Below are positions 5,657-5,673 of a DNA stretch of 5,673 nt, one piece after another (position 1 is the first letter of the stretch; each line of letters begins with the position of its first letter). The notes beneath the pieces were generated by a model. The model saw only the letters and a list, made by a program, of their open reading frames with translations. It made no database searches and had not been told where the DNA came from. Source of the stretch: JAVXAG01 sp036660615 (GTDB lineage Bacteria; Bacillota; Clostridia; Peptostreptococcales; Anaerovoracaceae); contig JAVXAG010000111.1 in NCBI GenBank assembly GCA_036660615.1, positions 1 to 5,673 on the forward strand, read 5' to 3'. The position numbers and the translations under genes were made by a program.

Positions 5657-5673
5657 ACTTGGGCAAAATTGGG

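Noticed and set aside
5610..5666. Short repeats around the hbd terminator: ATCACGC at 5610-5616 and 5637-5643, GGGCAA at 5629-5634 and 5661-5666
   Set aside because: Two copies of six or seven bases are too few and too short to call an array, attachment site or mobile-element end, and the window stops just after.

Overview
The window is low-GC DNA with the look of an anaerobic Firmicute of the class Clostridia. The grounds are A/T-rich spacers, GGAGG-type ribosome binding sites, an FMN riboswitch ending in an intrinsic terminator, a fused RibBA, and a 282-residue 3-hydroxybutyryl-CoA dehydrogenase of the butyrate-fermenter type. The species cannot be named from the sequence. All genes are on the + strand.

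Bases 1-300 are the control region of a riboflavin operon. It holds a consensus sigma-A promoter (TTGACA, 17 bases, TATACT), an FMN riboswitch aptamer (about 66-172), a hairpin plus U-tract expression-platform terminator (205-235), and, unexpectedly, a second terminator-like hairpin with its own T6 run (268-298) just before the ribD ribosome binding site.

Bases 315-4394 hold five tightly packed genes: ribD (deaminase/reductase), ribE (riboflavin synthase), ribBA (DHBP synthase/GTP cyclohydrolase II), ribH (lumazine synthase) and a HAD-family phosphatase. ribD and ribE overlap by 16 bases, and the HAD gene starts one base after the ribH stop. RibA opens GTP, RibD deaminates and reduces the product, RibB makes the four-carbon unit from ribulose 5-phosphate, RibH joins the two and RibE dismutates lumazine to riboflavin. 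The one step these four proteins do not cover is dephosphorylation of 5-amino-6-(5-phosphoribitylamino)uracil. The linked HAD protein is a natural candidate, so this transcript may encode the whole pathway.

Bases 4395-4653 are a spacer with a weak A/T hairpin after the HAD gene, then a strong extended -10 promoter with an A/T-rich UP-like region. A Rex-like operator (11 of 14 consensus positions) lies just downstream of the predicted start site. This drives a lone hbd gene (4654-5502), closed by a strong terminator at 5627-5656. Hbd keeps its catalytic residues, but where related enzymes have an acidic residue in the NAD-binding loop it has Ala-Arg-Arg, suggesting altered NAD/NADP preference.

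Most of the window is ordinary, well-known biology. The points worth a second look are the operon-encoded HAD phosphatase, the tandem terminators in the leader, the Rex-like site and the Hbd cofactor loop.
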